Shown here in pieces: positions 1 to 6,745 of a stretch of DNA of 6,745 bases. The notes under the pieces were generated by a model. It did no database searches and was not told the DNA's origin. It was given only the letters and a program-made list of their open reading frames with translations. The stretch spans positions 1 to 6,745 of the forward strand of contig SVRU01000100.1 of assembly GCA_015064665.1 (NCBI GenBank), in the 5' to 3' direction. Position numbers and translations under genes: made by a program. This stretch comes from Oscillospiraceae bacterium (lineage in GTDB: Bacteria > Bacillota_A > Clostridia > Oscillospirales > CAG-272). Position 1 is the first letter of the stretch. Each line of letters starts with the position of its first letter.

Positions 1-1196
1 GTCGGCAGAAATGAACCGTTCTCTTGACAGAACTCCCGAGATTTTGACCGTTCTGAAAGAGGCGGGCGTTGTAGATAGCGGTGCTGCAGGTCTTTATCAT
101 ATTATTGACGGATTCAACAGAGTGCTTCGGAAAGGGAAATACAAAGGATACCTATTATTCCGAGCAGAAAAAAGCCGAAACGACGGCTCCGCATAAATCA
201 TCATTCGGTCCTGACAGTGTTATGACTTACGGATATTGTACGGAGTTTTTGCTTCAGCTTCAACACTCAAAAACCGACATAGACAATTTTGACGTTGATG
301 CCTTGAAGAGCTTTTTGATAGAAATCGGCGATTCCGTGGTTGCATTTAAAACGGACAGCATAGTTAAGGTACACGTTCATACGCTTACTCCCGAAAAGGT
401 TCTTGAATATGCAAGAAAATACGGAGAATTTCTGACGGTAAAGATTGAAAATATGTCACTTCAGCATTCCGACTCTGTTGAGGCGAAAAAAGAAGATATA
501 AAAGTTGAGGAAAAAATAACCGAGCCAAAGAAGATGTACGGCGCGGTTGCGGTATGCAACGGAGAGGGGATAGAGAATCTCTTCCGCGATCTTGGAGCTG
601 ACGTTACAGTTACGGGTGGGCAGACTCATAATCCCTCAACGCAGGATTTCCTGGAGGCATTTGAGAAAATTTCTGCCGAGCATATATTCGTTTTCCCCAA
701 TAACGGAAATATCTTTATGGCGGCGCAACAGGCATCAGAGCTTTATGAGGCGGCAAAGGTGCACGTTATTCCAACCAAAAATATAGGAACGGGTTATGTT
801 GCGCTTTCATCCTTGGATTTTGACAATTCCGACGTTGATGCCGTTATTTCTTCAATGACTTCGGCTATGTCCGGGGTAACGTCAGCCTGTATTTCTCCAT
901 CTATTCGCGACGCGGATATGAATGGCGTTCATATAAACAACGGTGATACGATAGGCATTATAGATAAGGAGATAGTATTGTCTGAGCCCGTGCGCAAGAA
1001 TGCTGCATGTAAGCTCGCAACAATGCTTCTTGAAATGCCTGACAAGTTTATGCTTACCGTTTTCTGCGGTATCGATTCAAACGAAGAAGAACGCAAGGAA
1101 ATAGAGGCGTATATCGCAGCGAATCATTCCTCTGCAGAAATTTATTTCATAGACGGCGGTCAGGAGATTTATCCTTATATATTTATGGCGGAGTAA
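1..1196 (+). CDS. fakA: Fatty acid kinase subunit A (FakA/YloV, DAK2 + DegV-like), 5'-partial and frameshifted
   Basis: FakA is a cytosolic kinase that uses ATP to phosphorylate fatty acids bound to a FakB (DegV) partner, feeding exogenous fatty acids into phospholipid synthesis; this is family knowledge. The window holds only the end of the ATP-binding DAK2 domain, with the motif TPEILTVLKEAGVVDSG at 32-82 in the frame of position 2. The middle domain follows in the frame of position 3: YGYCTEFLL (228-254), KVHVHT (366-383) and an ENMSLQH motif. The C-terminal DegV-like domain carries GGQTHNPST (615-641), PNNGN and IPTKNIGTGY. The two frames do not join. One extra base lies somewhere between about 130 and 193, in the variable linker, most simply in the A/G-rich tract at 131-139 or the A6 run at 168-173. 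The upstream frame stops at 194-196. The downstream frame ends in a double stop, TAA TAA. It may be a pseudogene or an assembly error. Identity is secure; intactness is not. Confidence 0.87.
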
Positions 1197-1200
1197 TAAA

Positions 1201-1911
1201 ATGAAAATAAAAGCTGTTCTTTTTGACCTTGACGGCACTCTCTTGCCAATGGAGCAAAACGAGTTTATGAAAGCGTATTTCGGTGGACTTGCAAAAAGGC
1301 TTGCTCCGTTGGGATATGAATCTCAAAAACTGATTAGCTCGATTTGGTCCGGCTCTTTAGCTATGGTGAAAAACGATGGTAAAAGGACTAATGAAGAGGT
1401 TTTTTGGGATAGTTTTTCCGAGATATACGGAAAAGACGTAAGAAAAGACGAGCCGTATTTTGATGCATATTACAGTGAGGATTTTGATAAAGTACGCAAC
1501 TCATGCGGCTTTAATGAAAATGCTGTGCGCGCGGTAGCTGCCATAAAAAGCATGGGGTTGCGCGTTGCGCTTGCAACCAATCCGCTGTTTCCGAGAATTG
1601 CAACCGAAAAAAGAGCAGTTTGGGCAGGTCTTGATTTGTCCGATTTCGAACTTGTTACCACATACGAAAATTCATATTACTGCAAACCCAATTTGAAATA
1701 TTACGAAGATATAATACGACAGATGGGTCTTGAAGCAAAGGACGTTCTTATGGTAGGCAATGATGTTGACGAGGATATGATAGCGGAGAGGCTTGGTTCG
1801 GGAGTGTTCTTGGTTACGGATTGCTTGATAAACAGAAAAGACGTTGACGTTTCAGTTTATCCAAACGGTAGCTTTAACGATCTGCTTGAATATGTAAAAA
1901 CATGCATTTAG
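1201..1911 (+). CDS. HAD-superfamily hydrolase (probable phosphatase, subfamily I)
   Basis: This 236-residue cytosolic protein has all four HAD motifs. Motif I is FDLDGTL, with nucleophile D9 and acid/base D11. Motif II is ALATNP, with T126. Motif III is the lysine of YCKPN (K162). Motif IV is GNDVDED, with D188 and D192 as likely Mg2+ ligands. The roughly 90 residues between motifs I and II form a C1-type helical cap. The family hydrolyses small phosphomonoesters through an aspartyl-phosphate; the substrate cannot be read from the sequence. The ATG lies 4 bases past the fakA stop. Its ribosome binding site, GGAG (1190-1193), lies inside the last fakA codons, so the two genes are probably cotranscribed and translationally coupled. 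The gene ends 65 bases before a hairpin terminator. The length is normal for the family and nothing is missing. A role in phosphoglycolate or sugar phosphate detoxification is possible but not shown. Confidence 0.9.
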   Translation: MKIKAVLFDLDGTLLPMEQNEFMKAYFGGLAKRLAPLGYESQKLISSIWSGSLAMVKNDGKRTNEEVFWDSFSEIYGKDVRKDEPYFDAYYSEDFDKVRNSCGFNENAVRAVAAIKSMGLRVALATNPLFPRIATEKRAVWAGLDLSDFELVTTYENSYYCKPNLKYYEDIIRQMGLEAKDVLMVGNDVDEDMIAERLGSGVFLVTDCLINRKDVDVSVYPNGSFNDLLEYVKTCI

Positions 1912-1976
1912 AATATAAATCAAGGCAGAAAAGCAAAAAAACGAATATTTTAAATTTATGTATGCAAAAGAAAAAA

Positions 1977-2009
1977 CGGCTCAAGCAAAAAAACTTGAGT
2001 CGCTTTTTT
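1977..2009. terminator. Bidirectional intrinsic terminator shared by the HAD gene and tRNA-Leu
   Basis: A 9-bp stem (CGGCTCAAG at 1977-1985, CTTGAGTCG at 1994-2002) encloses an 8-base A-rich loop. On the plus strand it is followed by C and six Ts (2004-2009). On the minus strand it is followed by six Ts, the A run at 1971-1976. It sits between the converging HAD gene and the tRNA gene. One pair (1979/2000) is G-U in plus-strand RNA but C-A in minus-strand RNA, so the hairpin should be tighter for the HAD transcript. Confidence 0.85.
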
Positions 2010-2011
2010 CT

Positions 2012-2098
2012 TGGTGCCGGTAGTCGGGGTCGAACCGACACGGTATTGCTACCTTCGGATTTTGAGTCCGACGCGTCTGCCAATTCCACCATACCGGC
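2012..2098 (-). tRNA. tRNA-Leu (anticodon CAA), CCA encoded
   Basis: Read on the minus strand, this 87-base gene folds as a class II (long variable arm) tRNA. The 7-bp acceptor stem is GCCGGTA/TACCGGC, with discriminator A followed by an encoded CCA at 2014-2012. The D arm contains TGGCAGAC. The anticodon stem TCGGA/TCCGA encloses the loop CTCAAAA, so the anticodon is CAA (2064-2062), reading UUG leucine codons. The variable arm has a GGTA/TACC stem with a GCAA loop. The T arm is GTCGG, TTCGACC, CCGAC. All stems pair fully, so the gene should be functional. It converges on the HAD gene and diverges from the next operon. A good promoter lies just upstream and a terminator just downstream, so it is probably a single-gene unit. 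Confidence 0.97.
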
Positions 2099-2111
2099 AT
2101 TTGCAAAAACT

Positions 2112-2140
2112 ATTATAACATATAACTTTCAAAAAATCAA
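2112..2140 (-). promoter_or_regulatory. Sigma-A-type promoter of tRNA-Leu
   Basis: On the minus strand, TTGATT (2140-2135) and a perfect TATAAT (2117-2112) are separated by 17 bases. Transcription would start near 2105, giving a leader of only about 7 bases before the tRNA 5' end at 2098, typical of bacterial tRNA genes. It was found by eye; no start site is known. Confidence 0.75.
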
Positions 2141-2179
2141 TAAGAAATTGAAAAAATGATAAGTTTTTCATTTCAAATA

Positions 2180-2208
2180 TTGTTTTTTTCTTTAATATAT
2201 TGTATAAT
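2180..2208 (+). promoter_or_regulatory. Sigma-A-type promoter of the 2239-6745 operon
   Basis: TTGTTT (2180-2185) and a perfect TATAAT (2203-2208) are separated by 17 bases in a very AT-rich stretch, about 30 bases before the first start codon. Predicted initiation near 2215 gives a leader of about 24 bases containing the ribosome binding site. The -35 element is weak (TTG only). It is divergent from the tRNA-Leu promoter, with 39 bases between the two -35 boxes. No riboswitch-like or leader-peptide structure fits in so short a leader. Confidence 0.65.
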
Positions 2209-2238
2209 ATATTTAAAAGAATTGTAGGGGAGGTAGTT

Positions 2239-3195
2239 ATGAATAAAGACGGTGTATATGTTTTTGATGATATAACTGCCGATAATATAAGAAAAATCAC
2301 TCGAATGCAATCTCGAATAGCCGAGCAGAGAATATGCGAAATTTTCGATTTGGCACGTGATGCCGCAATTCTTGCTTCCGAAATGTTAAGTGATGGATAC
2401 GGTATATACGAAATACTTTCGATTATTTCAGACGGTTTTTCTCTGCCCGATTTTGAAGCGGATGAATCCTCTCTGAAAGAAAATTTAAAGAGGCTATCGT
2501 CATATTTTAAGTTGATTTGTGAGTATGATAAAATAGTTTTTACAGAATTATTTGCGGATATGATTGCAAAAATGGGAATACTAATTTCCGAGAAGGATTT
2601 TCTGCTAACCTCAAGCGTCGCCGAAACCTTTACTTACGTAAGAAATTCTCTTGCTGATGAAGCGTATGACGTTTTTTCCCAAGCATTCTCTGACCCGAGA
2701 GTTCGGTATTCGTCAAGCCTTGCCGAAGCGGCAAAAGCCGTATCTACGGCAGAAGTTGGTTTTGCTCTTCTTCCTCTTGAGGAAAAGGGCGGTGCAAGGC
2801 TTGCTTCGGTTGCTGAGCTGCTGTTTAAAGAGGACCTTAAAATCTATTCAGTAACGCCCGTCTTTGGATTTGAAGGTCTGGCTGATATGAAATACGCTCT
2901 CGTTTCAAAACATTTCTGCATTCATGAGGTTGAAGAAGAGGATGACAGATATCTTGAAATACGCCTACGTGCCGATTCTTCGATTTTGCTTTCCGAGCTT
3001 CTTTCCGCGGCCTCTTCTTTCGGTGCGTCGGTTTATAGAGTGAATACGATTTCGTTTGAAACCGATGACGGAAGCTCACAGTATTATTCTGTGGTTTTTC
3101 GTGACGAAGGAAAGGATTTTTCTTTGCTATTAATATATCTTACTTTGTTTTCGGGCGCATATACCCCAATTGGTCTTTATAAAAATCTTGAATAG
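2239..3195 (+). CDS. Uncharacterised protein with a prephenate dehydratase-like region and a C-terminal ACT-like region
   Basis: A 318-residue soluble protein with no signal peptide or membrane segment. I do not recognise it as a named family. Residues 1-125 are helical and charged, with no clear match. Residues about 128-228 follow the pattern of the prephenate dehydratase fold: an ADEAYDVF helix, a SSLAEAAKAV helix, then VGFALLPLEEKGG (173-185) where true enzymes have a PIENS-type motif, and KIYSVTPVFG where they have a second strand. Residues about 237-318 look like an ACT domain: a beta strand, a SELLSAASSFGASV helix, alternating strands, and an ending YTPIGLYKN reminiscent of PheA ends. 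The catalytic TRF and the regulatory ESRP motifs are not seen, so it may bind a ligand rather than catalyse. The start was chosen for AGGGGAGG (2226-2233), 5 bases before the ATG; an in-frame ATG at 2200 lies in the promoter. It is the first gene of the operon. The gene call is sure; the fold assignment is inference. Confidence 0.72.
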   Translation: MNKDGVYVFDDITADNIRKITRMQSRIAEQRICEIFDLARDAAILASEMLSDGYGIYEILSIISDGFSLPDFEADESSLKENLKRLSSYFKLICEYDKIVFTELFADMIAKMGILISEKDFLLTSSVAETFTYVRNSLADEAYDVFSQAFSDPRVRYSSSLAEAAKAVSTAEVGFALLPLEEKGGARLASVAELLFKEDLKIYSVTPVFGFEGLADMKYALVSKHFCIHEVEEEDDRYLEIRLRADSSILLSELLSAASSFGASVYRVNTISFETDDGSSQYYSVVFRDEGKDFSLLLIYLTLFSGAYTPIGLYKNLE

Positions 3196-3205
3196 GAGAG
3201 CTTCT

Positions 3206-3460
3206 ATGATTAAACATATTGAATATAACACAAAAGGAACTTGCTCAAGAAAGGTAATTATTGATATAGAAGACGGAGTAATCGTTGATTGCAAGTTTAT
3301 TTCAGGATGTCCGGGTAATACAGTTGGAGTGGCAACTTTGGTTAAGGGTATGACTGTTGAGGATGCAATTTCAAAGCTTAAAGGAATTAAGTGCGGTATG
3401 AAAACCACATCCTGTCCCGATCAGCTGGCAAGGGCTCTTGAGGAGGCTTTTGCCGTCTAA
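3206..3460 (+). CDS. TSCPD domain-containing small protein (TIGR03905-type)
   Basis: An 84-residue protein whose C-terminal half carries the TSCPD signature (residues 68-72). Five cysteines (C13, C29, C35, C63, C70) lie in motifs typical of the family: KGTCSR, DCKFISGCPGN, IKCG and TSCPDQLA. The cysteine pattern suggests metal binding or redox chemistry, but no function is established for the stand-alone form. A related domain occurs at the C terminus of class II ribonucleotide reductases; no reductase is present here. The length is normal for the stand-alone family. The start is set by AGGAG (3194-3198), which overlaps the upstream stop codon and lies 7 bases before the ATG. An in-frame ATG at 3170 would overlap the previous gene and lacks such a site. 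The gap to the previous gene is 10 bases, which points to coupled translation. Confidence 0.88.
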   Translation: MIKHIEYNTKGTCSRKVIIDIEDGVIVDCKFISGCPGNTVGVATLVKGMTVEDAISKLKGIKCGMKTTSCPDQLARALEEAFAV

Positions 3461-3480
3461 TAATTTGCAGAGGTTTATTT

Positions 3481-5208
3481 ATGAATTATAACGAAGAATA
3501 TCAAAGATGGCTCAATTCTGAAGCTCTCACGGATGATGAACGCTCGGAGCTTGCTTCTATCGAAAAGGACGAAAAAATCAAGGAATTAAGATTTTCGAAG
3601 CCCCTGTCATTCGGAACCGCGGGGTTGCGCTCGACTATGTATATGGGCGTTGGTTGTATGAACAGATTTACCGTGGCTCAAGCTACCCGAGGTATAGCTC
3701 ATCTCATCAAAAAGCATGGCGGTGAAAAAAAAGGTGCTGTTATAGCATACGACTCACGAAATAATTCCGAGCTTTTTGCGAAAATAAGCGCGTGTGTGCT
3801 TGCAGGTGCAGGAATTAACACGTATATATTCGATGGTATACGCCCTACGCCCGAGCTTTCGTTTGCCGTGCGCGAGTTGTCTTGTATGGCGGGCATAAAT
3901 ATCACCGCGTCACACAATCCCAAGGAATATAACGGATACAAAGCGTATTGGGAGGACGGAGCGCAGATAAATCCGGAACAGGCAGAAACGGTTTCAGACG
4001 CTCTGTCAAAATTTGACGTTCTTTATACAGGCGAAATTGCAGATTTTGATATTGCGGTAAAAAGTGGACTTATAACCGTTTTAGGCACGGATTTTGATAA
4101 TAAATACCTTGAAGCTGTTCTCTTGACCGCGATCGATTCGAATACGGTTAAAGAAGTGTCAGACGATTTAAAGATTGTTTATACTCCTCTTCACGGCGCA
4201 GGGTATAAACTCGTTCCCGACGCTTTTAAGAAAATCGGACTTAAGCATCTTTATACCGTAGAGGAACAAATGCTCCCAAACGGTGATTTTCCAACCGTAG
4301 AAAAACCAAATCCGGAATATCCGGAGGTTTTTACTCGCGGAATCAAGCTGGCTGATAAAGTCGGAAGCGATATCGTTATAGCGACAGATCCCGATTCCGA
4401 CAGAGTCGGTGTTATGGTGCGCAATAAAGAAGGAGCTTTTGTTACCGTATCAGGCAATCAAATGGGTGCGTTGCTTTTGGATTACGTTATAAAACAGAGA
4501 AAAGCACTTGGCACTCTTCCAAGTGATGCGTATTGTGTAAAAAGCATAGTTTCTACCGATATGGCGTATAAAATTGCCACAAAGCAAGGCGTTAAGCTGT
4601 ACGACGTGCTTACGGGCTTTAAGTATATCGGTGAGGTTGTAAAAAATCAAATACAAAAAGGTAACGAGAATGGCTTTCTGATTGGCTTTGAAGAAAGCTA
4701 CGGATATCTTTTCGGCTCATATGCAAGGGATAAGGATGCAGTTGGCGCGTCGATGATGATACTTGAGATGACCGCGTTTTATAAAAAACTCGGTATGAAC
4801 GTTTTTGATGCGCTTGAAAATCTATACAATGAATACGGATATTATTCCGAAAAAACGGTTGATGTTTACATGGAGGGGATAGACGGAATAGAAAGAAGGC
4901 GCAAGGTTATGTCGCGTCTTCGCGAAGATCCGCCTCGCGCTATTGGAGGAGTAGACGTTTTCAGTATAGGAGATTATCTTTCGGGAACTGTGCTTGAGAA
5001 AAAGAGCGGACGCCATACTTCAACGTCTCAACCGGTCTCAGACGTGCTTTATTATACTCTTGAATCCGGGGATAAAATAATAGTGCGTCCATCCGGAACA
5101 GAGCCTAAGATTAAAATATATATATTGCTTCACGGAACAAATCGCGAAGATGTTGCCAGGAAGGCGGAGCTTTTTGAAGCAGATGCTAAAAAATTGATGG
5201 AAGTTTAA
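3481..5208 (+). CDS. pgcA: Phosphoglucomutase / phosphomannomutase (alpha-D-phosphohexomutase)
   Basis: A complete 575-residue cytosolic enzyme that interconverts glucose 1- and 6-phosphate, and possibly mannose or pentose phosphates, through a phosphoserine and a bisphosphate intermediate. It supplies glucose 1-phosphate for UDP-glucose, glycolipid, envelope polysaccharide or glycogen synthesis. All four phosphohexomutase domains show their signatures. The active-site loop TASHNP (142-147) contains S144. The Mg2+ loop DPDSDR (303-308) contains D303, D305 and D307. The sugar-specificity loop is GFEESYGY (402-409), and the phosphate-binding loop RPSGTEPK (536-543) is in the C-terminal domain. 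An N-terminal FGTAGLR motif (44-50) is also typical. Length and motifs match the Bacillus PgcA type rather than the shorter ManB/GlmM types, so GlmM activity is unlikely. AGAGG (3469-3473) lies 7 bases before the ATG. The gene lies 20 bases after the TSCPD gene and 20 before lepA. Substrate preference cannot be decided from the sequence. Confidence 0.95.
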   Translation: MNYNEEYQRWLNSEALTDDERSELASIEKDEKIKELRFSKPLSFGTAGLRSTMYMGVGCMNRFTVAQATRGIAHLIKKHGGEKKGAVIAYDSRNNSELFAKISACVLAGAGINTYIFDGIRPTPELSFAVRELSCMAGINITASHNPKEYNGYKAYWEDGAQINPEQAETVSDALSKFDVLYTGEIADFDIAVKSGLITVLGTDFDNKYLEAVLLTAIDSNTVKEVSDDLKIVYTPLHGAGYKLVPDAFKKIGLKHLYTVEEQMLPNGDFPTVEKPNPEYPEVFTRGIKLADKVGSDIVIATDPDSDRVGVMVRNKEGAFVTVSGNQMGALLLDYVIKQRKALGTLPSDAYCVKSIVSTDMAYKIATKQGVKLYDVLTGFKYIGEVVKNQIQKGNENGFLIGFEESYGYLFGSYARDKDAVGASMMILEMTAFYKKLGMNVFDALENLYNEYGYYSEKTVDVYMEGIDGIERRRKVMSRLREDPPRAIGGVDVFSIGDYLSGTVLEKKSGRHTSTSQPVSDVLYYTLESGDKIIVRPSGTEPKIKIYILLHGTNREDVARKAELFEADAKKLMEV

Positions 5209-5228
5209 ATTTTAAGAAGGATAAAAAA

Positions 5229-6745
5229 GTGACCGACAAACAAAAATTTATAAGAAATTTTTCTATAATTGCTCATATCGACCATGGAAAATCAACTCTT
5301 GCCGACAGATTGCTTGAAAAAACCAGCACCGTTGCAACAAGAGATATGGAGGATCAGATCCTTGATAATATGGATCTTGAGCGTGAGCGCGGAATAACGA
5401 TCAAAGCAAGAGCGGTAAAATTAAATTATCGCGCGAAAAATGGTGAAAATTATGAATTTAATCTGATTGATACCCCCGGCCACGTTGACTTCGGGTATGA
5501 GGTATCCCGTTCTCTTAAGGCTTGCGAGGGAGCGTTGCTCGTCGTTGACTCGACGCAGGGGGTTGAGGCGCAAACACTTGCTAATGCCTATCTTGCAATT
5601 GATAATGACCTTGAGATTCTTCCCGTCATAAATAAAATTGATTTGGCAAGCGCGGATATAGAGGGAACGAAGCGAGAGATTGAGGACGTGATTGGCATAC
5701 CTGCCGATGATTCGCCTGCAATCTCCGCCAAAAACGGAATAAATATTGAGGACGTGCTTGAAAAGATAGTTACTCATATTCCTGCTCCATCGGGTGATGC
5801 ATCAGCGCCTCTTAAGGCTCTTATATTTGATTCTCATTACGACCCGTATCTTGGGGTCGTGGTTTATATCAGAGTTTTCGACGGATCGGTTAAAGCCGGT
5901 GACAGAATCAAGCTTATGTCCGTAGGGACGGTTTTTGAGGTTGTTGAGGTTGGCTCAATGCAGGCGTTCGGGCTTCAACGCTCCGACTCGCTTTCTGCGG
6001 GCGAGGTTGGCTATATAACCGCTTCAATTAAAACCGTAGGCGATACGCGTGTCGGTGATACGGTTACGACCGCAGAAAACGGAGCAGACGAGCCTCTCTC
6101 CGGATTCCGCGAGGTGCATCCGATGGTTTACTCGGGTATATATCCCGCCGACGGAGCAAGATACGGCGATTTGCGCGATGCGCTCGAAAAGCTTCGTTTA
6201 AACGATGCCTCTCTTGTGTTCGAGCCCGAAACGTCTATTGCGCTCGGCTTCGGTTTTCGTTGCGGCTTTCTCGGACTTCTTCATATGGAAATTATTGAGG
6301 AACGACTTGAACGCGAGTTTAACCTTGATTTGATTACGACTGCTCCGTCTGTTATTTATAAGGTAGATTTGCGCGATGGAGAAACGATTCTTATCGACAA
6401 TCCTTCAAAGTTTCCGACTGCAGATGAAATTCAGTGCGCATACGAGCCTATAATGAATGCGTCTATAATTACTCCGACCGATTATATTGGCGGAATAATG
6501 GATCTTTGCCAGGATAGGCGCGGTGTGTTCGTTGATATGAAATATATCGATACGGAGCGTGCAGAGCTGCATTACGAGCTTCCGCTCAACGAAATAATAT
6601 ACGATTTCTTTGACGCTCTGAAGAGTAGGACCAAGGGATATGCTTCTCTTGACTATGAGCTTAAGGGATACAAGGAATCAAAGCTTGTTAAGCTTGATTT
6701 TATGCTCAACGGTGAGGTTGTTGATGCACTTTCCTTCATCGTTTT
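5229..6745 (+). CDS. lepA: Elongation factor 4 (LepA), 3'-partial
   Basis: A ribosome-dependent GTPase related to EF-G, reported to back-translocate stalled ribosomes and to affect initiation and 30S assembly. The first 505 of about 600 residues are present. The G domain has P-loop AHIDHGKS (15-22), RGIT (54-57), DTPGH (81-85, with catalytic H85), NKID (135-138) and SAK (166-168). Beta-barrel domain 2 follows (about 190-280). The LepA hallmark [16 protein letters not shown] lies at 339-354 and the EF-G V-like fold after it. The LepA-specific C-terminal domain is cut off by the window edge. The start is GTG at 5229, supported by AAGAAGG (5214-5220) 8 bases upstream and by the N-terminal [16 protein letters not shown], which matches Bacillus-type LepA. 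The protein has [10 protein letters not shown] where most LepA have a serine after DF, a mild variation. It lies 20 bases after pgcA with no terminator between, so it is probably cotranscribed. Confidence 0.97.
   Translation, partial: MTDKQKFIRNFSIIAHIDHGKSTLADRLLEKTSTVATRDMEDQILDNMDLERERGITIKARAVKLNYRAKNGENYEFNLIDTPGHVDFGYEVSRSLKACEGALLVVDSTQGVEAQTLANAYLAIDNDLEILPVINKIDLASADIEGTKREIEDVIGIPADDSPAISAKNGINIEDVLEKIVTHIPAPSGDASAPLKALIFDSHYDPYLGVVVYIRVFDGSVKAGDRIKLMSVGTVFEVVEVGSMQAFGLQRSDSLSAGEVGYITASIKTVGDTRVGDTVTTAENGADEPLSGFREVHPMVYSGIYPADGARYGDLRDALEKLRLNDASLVFEPETSIALGFGFRCGFLGLLHMEIIEERLEREFNLDLITTAPSVIYKVDLRDGETILIDNPSKFPTADEIQCAYEPIMNASIITPTDYIGGIMDLCQDRRGVFVDMKYIDTERAELHYELPLNEIIYDFFDALKSRTKGYASLDYELKGYKESKLVKLDFMLNGEVVDALSFIV

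Noticed and set aside
168..174. A AAA AAG heptamer as a programmed -1 frameshift site in fakA
   Set aside because: The heptamer is out of phase with the upstream frame, and the change needed is +1 (or -2), not -1. No stimulatory stem-loop is evident.
81..227. GTG at 81 as the true start of a separate fakA C-terminal gene
   Set aside because: Residues before about 130 in this frame are the out-of-frame reading of conserved DAK2 codons, and no ribosome binding site precedes 81. A restart at ATG 222 would fall inside the conserved middle domain.
1902..2159. Plus-strand 85-codon open frame with GRTDTVLLPSDFESDAS
   Set aside because: It runs through the antisense of tRNA-Leu. This is the familiar false peptide produced by translating the complement of a leucine tRNA, and it has no ribosome binding site.
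2200..2238. Upstream ATG at 2200 as start of the PDT/ACT-like gene
   Set aside because: It lies within the promoter between the -35 and -10 boxes and has no Shine-Dalgarno site; the ATG at 2239 has a strong one.
1874..2300. Minus-strand open frames 1874-2092 and 2049-2300 covering the tRNA
   Set aside because: Their coding-like parts are the tRNA sequence itself, the rest is AT-rich spacer, and they overlap promoters and the terminator.
3170..3205. Upstream ATG at 3170 for the TSCPD gene
   Set aside because: It overlaps the previous gene, encodes residues not seen in the family and lacks a ribosome binding site, whereas 3206 has AGGAG at the right distance.
5421..5777. Minus-strand 118-codon open frame inside lepA
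   Set aside because: It is antisense to the conserved GTPase domain, with no family resemblance, promoter or ribosome binding site. It is a shadow of lepA codons.

Overview
The window looks like a chromosomal stretch from a low- to mid-GC Firmicute, most likely an anaerobic Clostridia-type gut lineage. The evidence is a FakA-type DAK2 protein, a TSCPD-domain small protein, a PgcA-like phosphohexomutase, a tRNA gene with encoded CCA, strong purine-rich Shine-Dalgarno sites, and sigma-A-type promoters in AT-rich gaps. This lineage call is an inference from family resemblance; no phylogenetic marker was searched. I see no mobile element, CRISPR array, prophage gene or attachment site.

Left part (1-1911, + strand): the C-terminal two thirds of a fatty acid kinase subunit A (FakA/DAK2-DegV-like) gene enters from the left edge. 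It carries a one-base frame disruption at about 130-193, between the DAK2 domain and the middle domain. A HAD-family phosphatase follows immediately, and its ribosome binding site lies in the last codons of fakA. This unit ends at a stem-loop terminator at 1977-2009.

Middle (1912-2238): a minus-strand tRNA-Leu(CAA) gene converges on the HAD gene and shares the terminator hairpin with it. Its near-consensus promoter sits back to back with the promoter of the next, plus-strand, transcription unit.

Right part (2239-6745, + strand): four tightly packed genes with gaps of 10-20 bases, each with its own ribosome binding site and no terminator between them, so probably one operon. They are a 318-residue protein that resembles a degenerate prephenate dehydratase plus ACT domain, an 84-residue TSCPD protein, a complete phosphoglucomutase/phosphomannomutase, and elongation factor 4 (LepA), which runs off the right edge. 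The enzymes are housekeeping (sugar phosphate interconversion for envelope or glycogen precursors; translation quality control). The first two genes have no established role. The points most worth a second look are the broken fakA frame and the PDT/ACT-like protein that lacks the usual catalytic motifs.
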